58,076 nt of DNA from an uncultured Eubacteriales bacterium (lineage in GTDB: Bacteria; Bacillota; Clostridia; Lachnospirales; Lachnospiraceae). A program made the position numbers and the translations under genes. Each line of letters begins with the position of its first letter. Positions within the stretch are counted from its first letter, which is position 1. The notes beneath the pieces were generated by a model, which was not told the origin of the DNA, did no database searches, and saw nothing but the letters and a program-made list of their open reading frames with translations. This document shows positions 7,083 to 16,696 of the stretch, one piece after another. Where the stretch lies: contig OMVU01000035.1 in NCBI GenBank assembly GCA_900314565.1, forward strand, positions 1 to 58,076, written 5' to 3'.

Positions 7083-9812
7083 ATGAATTACACTACAGAA
7101 AATATTGAAAAAATTGAAGAACGGCTGGAATCCTCATCACTGGGATTCCAGAGGCGCATCGGAGTCATGCTGCTCCGGCTGCTCCTCATTGTATTTATCT
7201 CTGTCCTTGTCGTAGGTATTTTCGGCACTCTGGGCATCGCAAGAGGAATTATCGCGAACGCACCGGATATCTCGGACATCAATATCGCCCCGAGCGGCTA
7301 TGCGACTTTCATTTACGCGACAGATAACAACGGAAATGAAATTCAGCTGCAGAAGCTCACGACCTCGAATTCGAACCGGATCGCGGTGTCGATCGATGAT
7401 GTTCCCATTCACCTTCAGAATGCGGTCATTGCCGTCGAGGACGAGCGCTTTTATCAGCATAGCGGGATCGATGCCAAAGGTATTATCCGTGCTGCGGTAG
7501 TCGGAGTCAAAAATCGCTTCAAATTTACGGAGGGAGCGAGCACAATAACCCAGCAGCTGCTGAAGAACAACGTTTTCACGACATGGACGCAGGAGGTCAC
7601 CCTGCTCGACCGGATCAAACGAAAATTCCAGGAACAGTTCCTGGCTGTACAGCTTGAGGAGAAGCTCATCGAAGATCTGGGGAGCAAAGAAGCTGCCAAG
7701 AAGCGTATTCTTGAGAATTATCTCAACACGATCAATCTCGGCGGCGGTACCTATGGTGTCCAGGCGGCATCGAAGAAGTACTTTAACAAAGATGTCAAGG
7801 ACCTGGATCTTGCAGAGGCAACGGTCATCGCGGGAATCACCCAGAATCCGAGCAGATATAACCCGATCCGCCACTGGGATTATAACCTTGAACGCAGGGA
7901 GAAAGTCCTCGGTGATATGCTGCGGCAGGGCTATATCACGCAGGAGGAGAAGGACTGGGCGATCGCGGAATCAGACCGCGTGCATCAGGAAATTCTCGAC
8001 GCGCAGACGGTGATCGCGCAGACGGAAAATACGGTCTACTCTTACTTCATTGATGAGCTTACCGAGCAGGTCGTCGACGATCTTCAGAAGCAGAAAGGCT
8101 ACTCTGAGACGCAGGCTTATCAGGCTCTGTATTCCGGAGGCCTCAAGATCAATACCACTCTCGATATCGATATGCAGGCTATCTGCGATCAGGAGTACGC
8201 GAACCCGGAGAATTTCCCGGAAGGCACGATCTATGAGATGGACTGGGCCCTCTCCGTACAGGATGCAGCAGGCGAGGTACACAATTACAGCAGAGAAATG
8301 CTCCGGAACTTCTATCAGGAAAATGGCCATCCGGATTTTTCGCTGTATTTCAACTCACCGGAGGAAGGTCAGGTCTTTATCGACGATTACCGCAGCAAGG
8401 TCGCAAACCCTGAAGAAGGCAACACGATCATTGCGGAGACGTCTTCCTTTACGCCGCAGCCTCAGTCTTCCATGGTCATCATCGAGCAGAATACAGGCAA
8501 AGTAAAGGCAATCGTCGGCGGCCGGGGTCAGAAGACCGCTTCGCTCACACTGAACCGTGCAACGAACACGACAAGGCAGCCGGGTTCCACATTCAAGGTC
8601 CTGGCAGCTTATTCGAATGCGATCGATACCGGAAAGCTGACGCTCGGGACTGTCATTGTCGACGAGCCGTATAAGTACTCGGACGGCACGGATGTCCATA
8701 ACTGGCTCACGGACACGTATCAGGGCAATCTGACGGTACGTGACGGTATCGCGAACTCCGTCAACGTTCTGGCGGTAAAGGCCATCACGGAGTACAGTAC
8801 TCCCGAGGAAGCGTACAATCAGCTTCTCAAGTTCGGGTTCACGACGCTGTCAAGCCGGTACGACGTTTATCAGCCGCTGGCTCTCGGCGGTATCTACAAC
8901 GGTGTTTCCAACCTGGAGCTGACTGCCGCCTACGCCGCGCTTGCAAATGACGGGACCTACATTAAGCCCATTTTCTACACAAGTATCACGGACAATGACG
9001 GCAATGTGATCATCGACAACACTCCGGAGGAGACGCATGCCGTCAGCAAGTACACTGCTGCTCTTCTGACCAGCGCGATGCAGGATGTCGTCATGGTCGG
9101 TACCGGCCAGAATCTGCAGCTCGAGTGCGGAATGCCGGTCGCCGGTAAGACCGGAACGACTTCAGATTATAATGACGTCTGGTTCGTCGGTTATACACCC
9201 TACTATACATGCGGTGTCTGGGCCGGCTACGACAGAGATGAACATCTTCCGGACGAAGGAATCGGTCACACGTATCATCAGATCCTCTGGAAGAAGGTCA
9301 TGAACAGGATCTCCCAGACACAGGTCGTCAGGCAGTTCAAAATGCCTGAGGAGATGCTGAAAAAAGAGATCTGTCTCGATACAGGACTGCTCTCCACCTA
9401 CGGATGCAATTCAAGACTTGAATATTTCGCTCCGAACACTGCTCCGACGAAGACGTGTGATTCTTCTCACACATATACACCGCAGCAGAATACCTGGAAC
9501 GATAATACCTGGAATCAGTGGCAGGAAACGCCCTCAGAGACTGTGGCACCCACACCGGCACCTGCAACGCCCGCTCCTTCGGATCCATGGACACCGGGAC
9601 CGGGTGGTGAGACCGGCGGAGATACCGGTGGTGACACCGGCGGAGATACCGGCGGTGAGACCGGTGGCGGAACCGGCGGTGAGACCGGCGGCGGAACCGG
9701 TGGTGACACCGGCGGTGAGACCGGTGGTGGAACCGGCGGAGATACCGGTGGTGACACGGGTGGAGAAACCGGCGGAGATACCGGTGGCGGCGAAGCTGTC
9801 ACTGCCGAATAA
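7083..9812 (+). CDS. Class A penicillin-binding protein (bifunctional transglycosylase/transpeptidase)
   Basis: 909 residues. A short cytoplasmic N-terminus and one membrane helix (about residues 29-58) precede a GT51 glycosyltransferase with EDERFYQH (catalytic Glu119) and ASTITQQLLKN. The transpeptidase domain has STFK (Ser502, Lys505), SVN (Ser559) and KTG (Lys689). It polymerises lipid II and cross-links peptidoglycan outside the membrane. The tail from about residue 840 is Gly-Thr-rich low complexity. No ribosome site precedes the ATG at 7083, and the promoter suggests a leaderless mRNA. An earlier in-frame start is excluded because it would lie in the -35 box. Confidence 0.93.
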   Translation: MNYTTENIEKIEERLESSSLGFQRRIGVMLLRLLLIVFISVLVVGIFGTLGIARGIIANAPDISDINIAPSGYATFIYATDNNGNEIQLQKLTTSNSNRIAVSIDDVPIHLQNAVIAVEDERFYQHSGIDAKGIIRAAVVGVKNRFKFTEGASTITQQLLKNNVFTTWTQEVTLLDRIKRKFQEQFLAVQLEEKLIEDLGSKEAAKKRILENYLNTINLGGGTYGVQAASKKYFNKDVKDLDLAEATVIAGITQNPSRYNPIRHWDYNLERREKVLGDMLRQGYITQEEKDWAIAESDRVHQEILDAQTVIAQTENTVYSYFIDELTEQVVDDLQKQKGYSETQAYQALYSGGLKINTTLDIDMQAICDQEYANPENFPEGTIYEMDWALSVQDAAGEVHNYSREMLRNFYQENGHPDFSLYFNSPEEGQVFIDDYRSKVANPEEGNTIIAETSSFTPQPQSSMVIIEQNTGKVKAIVGGRGQKTASLTLNRATNTTRQPGSTFKVLAAYSNAIDTGKLTLGTVIVDEPYKYSDGTDVHNWLTDTYQGNLTVRDGIANSVNVLAVKAITEYSTPEEAYNQLLKFGFTTLSSRYDVYQPLALGGIYNGVSNLELTAAYAALANDGTYIKPIFYTSITDNDGNVIIDNTPEETHAVSKYTAALLTSAMQDVVMVGTGQNLQLECGMPVAGKTGTTSDYNDVWFVGYTPYYTCGVWAGYDRDEHLPDEGIGHTYHQILWKKVMNRISQTQVVRQFKMPEEMLKKEICLDTGLLSTYGCNSRLEYFAPNTAPTKTCDSSHTYTPQQNTWNDNTWNQWQETPSETVAPTPAPATPAPSDPWTPGPGGETGGDTGGDTGGDTGGETGGGTGGETGGGTGGDTGGETGGGTGGDTGGDTGGETGGDTGGGEAVTAE
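9603..9800 (+). repeat. Glycine-rich tandem repeat in the penicillin-binding protein tail
   Basis: About 16 degenerate 12-base units, GGNGANACCGGN-like, encode repeated GG(E/D/G)TGG. This is a slippage-prone coding microsatellite, probably a flexible wall-spanning tail. Confidence 0.9.
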
Positions 9813-9848
9813 AAGAAGCCCGGCGCTTTTGCGCCGGGTCTTCTTTTT
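9811..9848 (+). terminator. Terminator after the penicillin-binding protein gene
   Basis: AGAAGCCCGGCGC pairs with GCGCCGGGTCTTCT around a TTTT loop and is followed by TTT. The A-rich 5' side lets it work in both directions. Confidence 0.88.
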
Positions 9849-9920
9849 GCATTTTTCAGTTTTTTCACAGATACTTTCTTACCCGAAGAACGGGCGGCAA
9901 AGCAGACAGATCAGACGTGA

Positions 9921-10853
9921 TTAAAGAACAAGTCTCGCTGCCCCATAGATTCCCGCGTCATTTCCAAGCTTGGCAAGAACGATCATCGTGTGACGGCATG
10001 CGGAGAATGCACGCGCGCGGAAATAATTTCCCACGATATCTGTCAGGCACTCGCCGGCCTTGGAGACACCGCCACCGATAACGATGACTTCCGGATCCGT
10101 GACTGCTGCGATCGTTGCAATACCTGTTCCGAGATACTTCGCAAAGCGATTGACAATCGTCGAAGCCATTGCGTCGCCATCCTTGTAGGCATCGAAAACA
10201 GCCTTGGAAGTAACTTCCGTGTCGCGCAGTGCTGACGGAAGGACCGGATTCTTCGCAAGTTCTTCCTTAGCCAGACGAACGATACCGGTCGCGGAAGCGA
10301 CCTGCTCCAGGCAGCCGCAGTTTCCGCAGCCGCAGGGATCCGTAATATTGTCTTCTACGTGGATATGACCGATTTCACCGCCGGCACCGTGCGCGCCCTC
10401 GACGATCTTGCCGTCGACGATGATTCCTCCGCCGACTCCGGTTCCAAGCGTGACCATGATGACGGAATCCATACCTTCTCCGCCGCCCTTCCACTGTTCG
10501 CCGAGCGCAGCGACATTGGCGTCATTTCCCGCACGAACCTTCATGTCAAGAAGATTGCCGAGCTCATATTCGACGTTTTTCTCTCCCCAGTGCAGATTTA
10601 CCGCTACCGGGACCACGCCCCGCATGACCGGTCCCGGAATGCCGACGCCCACTCCGATGACATCCTCTTTTGCGATCTTTTTGACCGTCATTTTGGACAT
10701 GACTGTTGCCGCAATGTCGGGGAGGACATTTTCTCCGCCGTTTTCAGTGCGGGTAGGAATCTCCCATTTGTCGATCAGCAATCCGTTCTCCTCAAAGAGT
10801 CCGCACTTCACAGTTGTTCCGCCGACATCGATTCCGAAACAATATTTACCCAT
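9921..10853 (-). CDS. glkA: ROK family glucokinase
   Basis: 310 residues. The ATP loop is GIDVGGTTVKCGLF at the start. The ROK zinc motif, with its conserved cysteines, is CGCGNCGCLEQ near residue 175. The GHIHVED His-containing sugar site is just before it. It phosphorylates glucose to glucose 6-phosphate in the cytosol. It starts 2 bases after the hprK stop with GAGGT as ribosome site, so it is co-translated with the carbon-catabolite kinase HprK. That pairing ties glucose phosphorylation to catabolite control. Confidence 0.93.
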   Translation of the reverse strand: MGKYCFGIDVGGTTVKCGLFEENGLLIDKWEIPTRTENGGENVLPDIAATVMSKMTVKKIAKEDVIGVGVGIPGPVMRGVVPVAVNLHWGEKNVEYELGNLLDMKVRAGNDANVAALGEQWKGGGEGMDSVIMVTLGTGVGGGIIVDGKIVEGAHGAGGEIGHIHVEDNITDPCGCGNCGCLEQVASATGIVRLAKEELAKNPVLPSALRDTEVTSKAVFDAYKDGDAMASTIVNRFAKYLGTGIATIAAVTDPEVIVIGGGVSKAGECLTDIVGNYFRARAFSACRHTMIVLAKLGNDAGIYGAARLVL

Positions 10854-10855
10854 CT

Positions 10856-11791
10856 TCAGTTACCTCGCTTCTTTATCATATTTTCCTGCACACGCCTGTT
10901 AAGCTCATGCACAGCATTGTATCCCATTTTTTTCTGGCGGTGATTGACGGCAGCCGTCTCAACGATGACCGCCAGGTTCCGTCCCGGACGGATCGGCAGC
11001 GAGTGCTGCACGACCTTGTTCCCAAGGATCTCTGTATACTCATCCACAAGCCCGAGCCTGTCGTATTCCTTCTCCTTATTCCAGTCCTCCAGCTTGATGA
11101 CCAGGTCGATCTCCTGACTGTCCTTTACATGCTCGACGCCATACAGCATCCGGACATCGATAATTCCGATGCCCCGGAGCTCGATCAGATGCTTTGTAAC
11201 ATCCGGAGCATTTCCGATCAGCGTCGCGTCCGATACTTTCCGAATGATCACAATGTCGTCGCTGACCAGACGGTGTCCGCGTCGGACCAGTTCCAGAGCC
11301 GCCTCGCTCTTTCCGATCCCGCTCTCACCCATGATCAGCACGCCTTCACCGTAAACATCGACAAGAACTCCGTGTATGGACAGGCTGGGCGCAAGCTCAA
11401 GTCCCAGCCAGCGGATGATCTCTGCCATGAAAGAGCTTGTCGTACGGGATGTCACGAGCAGCGGTACCTTGTACTTCAGCGCGGTCTCGATCATCTGACC
11501 GGTCGGCTCTGTGAGCGTCGTAAAGATCACACAGGGAATCCCGCTGGAAATGAACTTCTCGAACCGCTCCTGCCGTTCCTCCCGCTCCATCTGCATAATG
11601 TACGAATACTCGACATAGCCGATGATCTGAACTCTCTCACTGGAGAAGTGCTCGTAGTAGCCGGCCAGCTGAAGAGCCGGACGGTTGATATCCTTGGTCG
11701 TGAGCTCGATTTTTTCCATATCGATCTCCGGCGTGAGATTTTGCAGCTTCAGGGCTTCAGCAAGCTTCGCAAGTTTGACTACCGTCTTCAT
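10856..11791 (-). CDS. hprK: HPr kinase/phosphorylase
   Basis: 311 residues. The C-terminal kinase domain has Walker A GESGIGKSE near residue 153 and the HprK signature ELRGIGIIDVRML near residue 202. The N-terminal half is the usual regulatory domain. It phosphorylates HPr on Ser46 in response to glycolytic intermediates, and reverses this, controlling catabolite repression in low-GC Gram-positives. It has its own promoter and forms a tight pair with the glucokinase gene. Confidence 0.95.
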   Translation of the reverse strand: MKTVVKLAKLAEALKLQNLTPEIDMEKIELTTKDINRPALQLAGYYEHFSSERVQIIGYVEYSYIMQMEREERQERFEKFISSGIPCVIFTTLTEPTGQMIETALKYKVPLLVTSRTTSSFMAEIIRWLGLELAPSLSIHGVLVDVYGEGVLIMGESGIGKSEAALELVRRGHRLVSDDIVIIRKVSDATLIGNAPDVTKHLIELRGIGIIDVRMLYGVEHVKDSQEIDLVIKLEDWNKEKEYDRLGLVDEYTEILGNKVVQHSLPIRPGRNLAVIVETAAVNHRQKKMGYNAVHELNRRVQENMIKKRGN

Positions 11792-11870
11792 ACTTTTTAT
11801 GTTCCTGCCTTATCTGGAATAACGGGAAGAGTCTCCCTGTCCATTGATTGTGTGCGTTTATTCAAGTGTA

Positions 11871-11899
11871 ATTGTATCATACTGAACCCTTTTATACAA
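11871..11899 (-). promoter_or_regulatory. Promoter of hprK-glkA
   Basis: On the minus strand: TTGTAT (11899-11894), a 17-base spacer and TACAAT (11876-11871). It separates hprK from uvrC upstream. Confidence 0.6.
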
Positions 11900-11957
11900 C
11901 TTTACAGGGTCGTATTCTCTTTTTATCAGAAAACTGCAAGCAAAAGTCTATCTGCTG

Positions 11958-13961
11958 TCAATCTGTTGCCGGTTCCGCAGCAGTTCCTTCACCCTTTTCC
12001 TCATGGAAAAAACGGTAGACCGAGAGAGCTGCCTGCCGGTTCATCGACGGTGCATGCGTAAGTTCCTCGATACCTGCGTCCCGAATCGCCTCCACCGTTT
12101 TGAACGTCCTCATGAGCGCTTTTCTCCTGGTGGCTCCGATCCCCTCGATATCCTCGAGTACCGAGTGGACCTGTCCTTTGGAGCGAAGGAGCCTGTGATA
12201 TTCGATCGCAAAGCGATGCACTTCATCCTGGATCCTCGTGAGCAGTTTAAAACCCTCGGAATCCCTGGCGATCGGAATTTCCTTATCCCGGAAATACAGC
12301 CCGCGTGTCCTGTGATAATCATCCTTTACCATACCGGCGACGGGAATATCAAATCCCAGCTGTTCCAGCACTTTAAGGGCGGAATGGACCTGTCCCTTTC
12401 CGCCGTCCATAAGGATCACATCAGGGAGCTTTGAAAAGCCCGGATCTCCGTCCTTCGCCCGCAAAAATCTCCTGGTCAGGACCTCCTCCATACTTGCGTA
12501 ATCGTTCGTTCCTTTGACCCACTTGATCCTGAATTTTCTGTAGTCGCTCCGCCTCGGCTTTCCCTTCTCATAGACGATCATCGAACCGACCGAGTCAAAT
12601 CCGCTGATATTTGATATATCATAGGACTCCATCCGGTCCGCAGACGGAAGGCCCAGGATCTGTGCGATTTCACGGACGGCACCGATCGTGCGAAGCTCCT
12701 CTCTCTTCAGACGGTCACGGTCACGCAGGAGCACAGTCTCCGCGTTCTCCCTCGCCATCTGGACGAGCTTCTCCTTCATTCCTTTCTGCGGAATCAGGAT
12801 CGAGACCTTTGCCCCCCGTCTTACTGTCAGCCAGTTTGCCAGCAGCTCCCGGTCGGATATCCCGCGGTCAAGCATGAGCTCCTTCGGCACGAAAGGAGCG
12901 CCCGCATAATACTGGGAAATGAAAGCCGAAAGCACCTCCGCCGGCTCATCGGTATCGCCCGGATTCAGTAGAAAATGCTCCCTCCCGATCAGCCGGCCTC
13001 CACGGACAAAGAACACGGATACGACCGCGTTTCGTGTGAATGCAAGCTCGGGATCATTTTCCGCCTGTGCGCTGTCCATCGCGATCGCAATAATATCTCT
13101 GTCATCGCTGTCCGATCCCGTGATCTTCTGCTTCTCCCCGATCTGACGGATGCTCTCGATCAGATCCCGGCAGCGGGCAGCCTCCTCGAAGTTCATTTCC
13201 TCCGAAGCGCTCATCATCCGTTCTGTAAGGCGGTCGATCTCCGGCTGATATTTCCCCTTCAGGAACTCGAGCATCCGCTCTATTCCCTCACGATAGGTCT
13301 CCTCGTGGACATTTCCCTGACACGGGGCAAGACACTGTCCGATATGATAGTAAAGGCAGGGCCGGTCCTTCCCGGCTTCCTGAGGGAGCCGCTTGCTGCA
13401 GGCACGGATCATGTAGAGCTTCCGCAGGAGCTCGATCGTATCCCTGACCGCAGTAGAATTCGTATACGGGCCAAAATACTTAGAACCGTCCTTTTTCATC
13501 GATCTTGCGATGAGGACTCTGGGATACATCTCGTTCGTTGTGACACGGATGTACGGATAATTTTTATCATCCTTCAGCATCGTGTTGTATTTCGGGCGGT
13601 GCTCCTTGATCAGGTTGGATTCCAGCACCAGCGCCTCAAGCTCAGAGTCCGTAACGATATACTCAAATCGATTCACTTTCGAGACCATCCTCTGAATCTT
13701 GGGACTCTTTTTATACCCTTTCTGGAAATACTGACGGACCCGGTTCTTCAGAACGACAGCCTTTCCGACGTAGATGATCGTGTCATGCTCGTCGTGCATG
13801 ATATAAACGCCGGGCTTGTCAGGCAGTTTTTTCAGTTCTTCCTCTATGATAAAGTCTCTGCTCCCGTTCATTTTATCGAAAGCTTCCCCGGAGAGACTGT
13901 CCTTGTTCTCATTCATTTTGTCGAAGGCTTCCTCTCCGGTATAGTCTTTCCTCTCGTTCAT
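11958..13961 (-). CDS. uvrC: Excinuclease ABC subunit C
   Basis: 667 residues. In order: GIY-YIG nuclease (KPGVYIMHD...IIYVGKA), a Cys-rich loop (CLYYHIGQCLAPC), the UVR motif (AARCRDLIESI), the RNase H-like nuclease and C-terminal helix-hairpin-helix pair (DIEGIGATRRKALM). It makes both incisions in nucleotide excision repair. Most relatives begin about 6 residues before IEEELKKLP, which points to the Met at 13871. Upstream, two 45-bp in-frame copies each add a Met and a GGAG-like site, so initiation at 13961, 13916 or 13871 is possible. Confidence 0.94.
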   Translation of the reverse strand: MNERKDYTGEEAFDKMNENKDSLSGEAFDKMNGSRDFIIEEELKKLPDKPGVYIMHDEHDTIIYVGKAVVLKNRVRQYFQKGYKKSPKIQRMVSKVNRFEYIVTDSELEALVLESNLIKEHRPKYNTMLKDDKNYPYIRVTTNEMYPRVLIARSMKKDGSKYFGPYTNSTAVRDTIELLRKLYMIRACSKRLPQEAGKDRPCLYYHIGQCLAPCQGNVHEETYREGIERMLEFLKGKYQPEIDRLTERMMSASEEMNFEEAARCRDLIESIRQIGEKQKITGSDSDDRDIIAIAMDSAQAENDPELAFTRNAVVSVFFVRGGRLIGREHFLLNPGDTDEPAEVLSAFISQYYAGAPFVPKELMLDRGISDRELLANWLTVRRGAKVSILIPQKGMKEKLVQMARENAETVLLRDRDRLKREELRTIGAVREIAQILGLPSADRMESYDISNISGFDSVGSMIVYEKGKPRRSDYRKFRIKWVKGTNDYASMEEVLTRRFLRAKDGDPGFSKLPDVILMDGGKGQVHSALKVLEQLGFDIPVAGMVKDDYHRTRGLYFRDKEIPIARDSEGFKLLTRIQDEVHRFAIEYHRLLRSKGQVHSVLEDIEGIGATRRKALMRTFKTVEAIRDAGIEELTHAPSMNRQAALSVYRFFHEEKGEGTAAEPATD
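13872..13961 (-). repeat. Two extra 45-bp copies of the uvrC start module
   Basis: Each unit encodes a version of MNE.KD...GEAFDK, starts with ATGAA and ends with a purine-rich stretch like GGAGAGGAAGCCTTC before the next ATG. A further partial unit (GAGGAGGCCTTC) precedes the first ATG. Confidence 0.85.
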
Positions 13962-14056
13962 ATTGCTGAAGGCCTCCTCTTAAGCCTTTGAAATGATAAA
14001 TGTCTGCGCAGCCGTGTTTTCAATATGCTGCGCAGCTGTCCGGTGTGCAAGAGAAA

Positions 14057-14104
14057 GGACCGGCCTGCCGCAAGGTGCTTCAGCAGTCATGCGGAGGCCG
14101 GTCC
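14057..14104 (-). terminator. Terminator-like hairpin after ftsH
   Basis: GGACCGGCCT pairs with AGGCCGGTCC, with an inner CCGCA/TGCGG stem. The minus-strand tail is only TTTCTCTT, so termination may be partial. Confidence 0.55.
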
Positions 14105-14110
14105 TGCCGG

Positions 14111-16381
14111 TCAGTTTTTGTCATCGAAAATGCTCTGGGATTCTCCATCTCCCGCTTTATCGGAATAGTCATAATCCTCAAAGCCCATATCTTCCGGATA
14201 GACCGGGGAGTGATAGACTTTGCCCTGACTGTCCTTTGCCCTAAGAGAACCGTCCGGATCCGGTTCATACGATCCGTACCCTGCAGAATTCTGCGAACTG
14301 TCCTTCCGGCCGTCTGCATTCGGTCTGGGGGTATAAGCGTTTCCACCCTGATTCTGCGGGTAGATCCTCCGTCCGCTTCCGTTCGGATTCTGCATGCCGT
14401 AACCCGTATTATACGGATCATATACATCCCGGTTCCTGTCCTCCCGGTTCCTCTGCGTCCGATCCGGAGTTCCCTTATCCAGCTTCACACGGTTGATCTC
14501 TTCCCGCGGATTGGTCTTCTTCTCCGGCAGCGGAAGGCCTTCCACCTCACAGAAGATCTTCATGAATTCCTCGCCGGTGATCGTCTCCTTTTTGATCAGA
14601 TACTCGGCCAGCTTATCCATAGTGCCCCTGTGCTCCCGGAGCAGCCTGAGAGCCTCATCATATGATTTCTTCAGGAGCTTCATGATCTCGTGGTCAATTT
14701 CTGTCGCTGTGGCATCGCCGCAGTTCAGATAAGCCCTGTTATCGAGATACTGGCTCTCAACGCTCGCGAGTCCCATGAGACCGAACTTCTCGGACATGCC
14801 ATACTGTGTGATCATCGCACGCGCGATCTTTGTCGCCTGCTCGATATCGTTCGCTGCGCCTGTTGTGACTGTGTCAAATACGATTTCTTCCGCCGCGCGT
14901 CCGCCAAGCAGCTGGATCAGACGTGCTTCAAGCTCTTTCCGGGTATTCAGGAACTTTTCCTCTTCCGGAACATTCATGACATACCCGAGTGCACCCATCG
15001 TGCGCGGTGTGATCGTAATTTTCTGGACCGGTTCCGTATTTTTCTGGAGGGCAGACAGAAGCGCGTGTCCGATTTCATGATAGGAAACGATCCTTCTCTC
15101 CTCAATTCCCAGGATCCTGTCCTTTTTCTCCTTGCCGACGAGTACGACTTCGACTGCCTCGAGCAGATCCTTCTGGCAGACCTGATGTCTTCCGTTCTTG
15201 ACAGCAAGGATAGCGGCTTCGTTGATCATATTGGCGAGATCCGAGCCGACCGCGCCGCTCGTTGCGAGCGCGATTCCCTCGAGGTCAACTGTGTCATCCA
15301 TGAGAACATCCTTCGCATGGACCTTGAGGATCGCGATTCTTCCCTTCAGATCAGGCCTGTCAACGATGACCCGTCTGTCAAAACGGCCCGGACGCAGCAG
15401 CGCCTTGTCGAGGACTTCCGGCCTGTTCGTCGCGGCAAGGATCATAATACCCTTGGTACCGTCAAAACCGTCCATCTCCGCAAGCAGCTGGTTCAGAGTC
15501 TGTTCACGCTCATCATTTCCGCCATATCGTCCGCCGTCCCGGGACTTTCCGATCGCGTCGATCTCATCGATGAAAATAATACACGGAGCGTTCTTCTTCG
15601 CCTCCTCAAAAAGATCACGGACACGGCTCGCGCCGACACCGACGAACATCTCGACGAATTCCGAACCCGAAAGAGAGAAGAAAGGAACATGTGCTTCTCC
15701 GGCGACTGCCTTGGCGAGAAGTGTCTTTCCTGTACCGGGAGGTCCGACGAGAAGCGCGCCCTTCGGCAGCTTCGCGCCGACCGCAGTGAACTTTCCGGGG
15801 TTGTGCAGGAATTCAACGCACTCCTGCAGGCTCTCCTTCGCCTCATCCTCACCGGCAACGTCCGCAAATGTGATTCCGGTATCCTTCTGGATGTACGCTT
15901 TCGCCTTGCTTTTGCCGACGCCCATCACTCCGCCGCCTTTGTTCATACGGTTCATGAAGACGCTCAGTAAGACCATAAAAAGGACGAACGGTATAAGAAA
16001 TGAGAGGATCGAGTAGACGATCTCGGATACGACCGATGTCTCTTTCCTGGAGAAGCTGACCCCATGCGCGATCAGTCTTTCCGTAAGCGCTGTGGTATCT
16101 TCCGTCTGCTGCGTGTAGTAAGTGATGCTGCCATAGCCTTCCGTCTGATTTTTCGGCGTGATTTCCAGTCGTTCCTGCTGGATCTCGACCTTTTCGACAC
16201 TTCCTTCATCCAGCATCCTGATGAACTGGTCATACGAAATTTCGCGTGACGTGCTCGTGCTCAGAGCATTGGAGAAAACGCTCATTCCGATGAGACCTAC
16301 AAGCAGGCAGATCAGGAAAATGATAATAGACTGTCTGTTGTTGCCGCCACCGGGGCGGTTATTGTTATTGTTGTTGTCCAT
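14111..16381 (-). CDS. ftsH: ATP-dependent zinc metalloprotease FtsH
   Basis: 756 residues. Two membrane helices (about 15-37 and 128-150) flank an extracytoplasmic loop. The AAA domain has Walker A GPPGTGKT, Walker B IIFIDEID and the second region of homology. The zinc protease motif is HEIGH, where most FtsH have HEAGH. It extracts and degrades membrane and regulatory proteins. After about residue 625 comes an unusually long disordered tail rich in Asn, Arg, Gly and Tyr. AAGGAG precedes the ATG. Confidence 0.96.
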   Translation of the reverse strand: MDNNNNNNRPGGGNNRQSIIIFLICLLVGLIGMSVFSNALSTSTSREISYDQFIRMLDEGSVEKVEIQQERLEITPKNQTEGYGSITYYTQQTEDTTALTERLIAHGVSFSRKETSVVSEIVYSILSFLIPFVLFMVLLSVFMNRMNKGGGVMGVGKSKAKAYIQKDTGITFADVAGEDEAKESLQECVEFLHNPGKFTAVGAKLPKGALLVGPPGTGKTLLAKAVAGEAHVPFFSLSGSEFVEMFVGVGASRVRDLFEEAKKNAPCIIFIDEIDAIGKSRDGGRYGGNDEREQTLNQLLAEMDGFDGTKGIMILAATNRPEVLDKALLRPGRFDRRVIVDRPDLKGRIAILKVHAKDVLMDDTVDLEGIALATSGAVGSDLANMINEAAILAVKNGRHQVCQKDLLEAVEVVLVGKEKKDRILGIEERRIVSYHEIGHALLSALQKNTEPVQKITITPRTMGALGYVMNVPEEEKFLNTRKELEARLIQLLGGRAAEEIVFDTVTTGAANDIEQATKIARAMITQYGMSEKFGLMGLASVESQYLDNRAYLNCGDATATEIDHEIMKLLKKSYDEALRLLREHRGTMDKLAEYLIKKETITGEEFMKIFCEVEGLPLPEKKTNPREEINRVKLDKGTPDRTQRNREDRNRDVYDPYNTGYGMQNPNGSGRRIYPQNQGGNAYTPRPNADGRKDSSQNSAGYGSYEPDPDGSLRAKDSQGKVYHSPVYPEDMGFEDYDYSDKAGDGESQSIFDDKN

Positions 16382-16414
16382 AATTCTCCTTATTTACAGT
16401 AATCCGGTTTCTTA

Positions 16415-16449
16415 ATGGTACCAGCATCCGAAAACGGAAGGTACCATCA
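16415..16449 (-). promoter_or_regulatory. 5' leader stem-loop of ftsH
   Basis: ATGGTACC and GGTACCAT form an inverted repeat around an inner TTCCG/CGGAT stem. It begins within a few bases of the predicted transcription start, so it would be the first structure of the mRNA. Confidence 0.5.
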
Positions 16450-16453
16450 CACT

Positions 16454-16482
16454 ATTATAGAAATTGCGCGGGCATAATTCAA
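16454..16482 (-). promoter_or_regulatory. Promoter of ftsH
   Basis: On the minus strand: TTGAAT (16482-16477), 17 bases, TATAAT (16459-16454). Confidence 0.75.
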
Positions 16483-16563
16483 GTTTGTTATTCATTTCCT
16501 GCTATGAAAGTTTTGTGAAATATTGTTTTCTGCAGGAAAAAAGGAGAAAAAAACACTGTCACA

Positions 16564-16599
16564 GGAAAAAAGCAGGGAAAGCATTCTGCTCTCCCTGCT
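16564..16599 (-). terminator. Terminator of the lipoprotein gene
   Basis: On the minus strand AGCAGGGA pairs with TCCCTGCT around a 12-base loop, followed by TTTTTCC. Confidence 0.8.
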
Positions 16600-16607
16600 G
16601 CATGATA

Positions 16608-16685
16608 TCAAGAACGCCTCGGCGTTCATGCCGCGCCGCGCAGTGTGCGAAGCACCTTCCTATTTGCGCGGCTGCAATCGCCCGG
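16608..16685 (+). repeat. Family B palindromic repeat, copy 1
   Basis: Matches copy 2 at 50451-50531 over about 75 bases. It contains the hairpins AACGCC..GGCGTT and GCGCGG/CCGCGC. It lies between the lipoprotein stop codon and its terminator, so it is transcribed in the 3' untranslated region. Confidence 0.75.
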
Positions 16686-16696
16686 ATCTGTCACTC

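Noticed and set aside
9515-9868. Pro/Val-rich reading frame antisense to the penicillin-binding protein tail
   Set aside because: It is the mirror of the 12-base Gly-Thr repeat; no ribosome site and no independent domain.
12975-13991. Long plus-strand frame across uvrC (338 codons), and similar long frames opposite ftsH, purL and hprK
   Set aside because: High-GC codon use leaves long antisense frames; none has a ribosome site or a protein-like composition.
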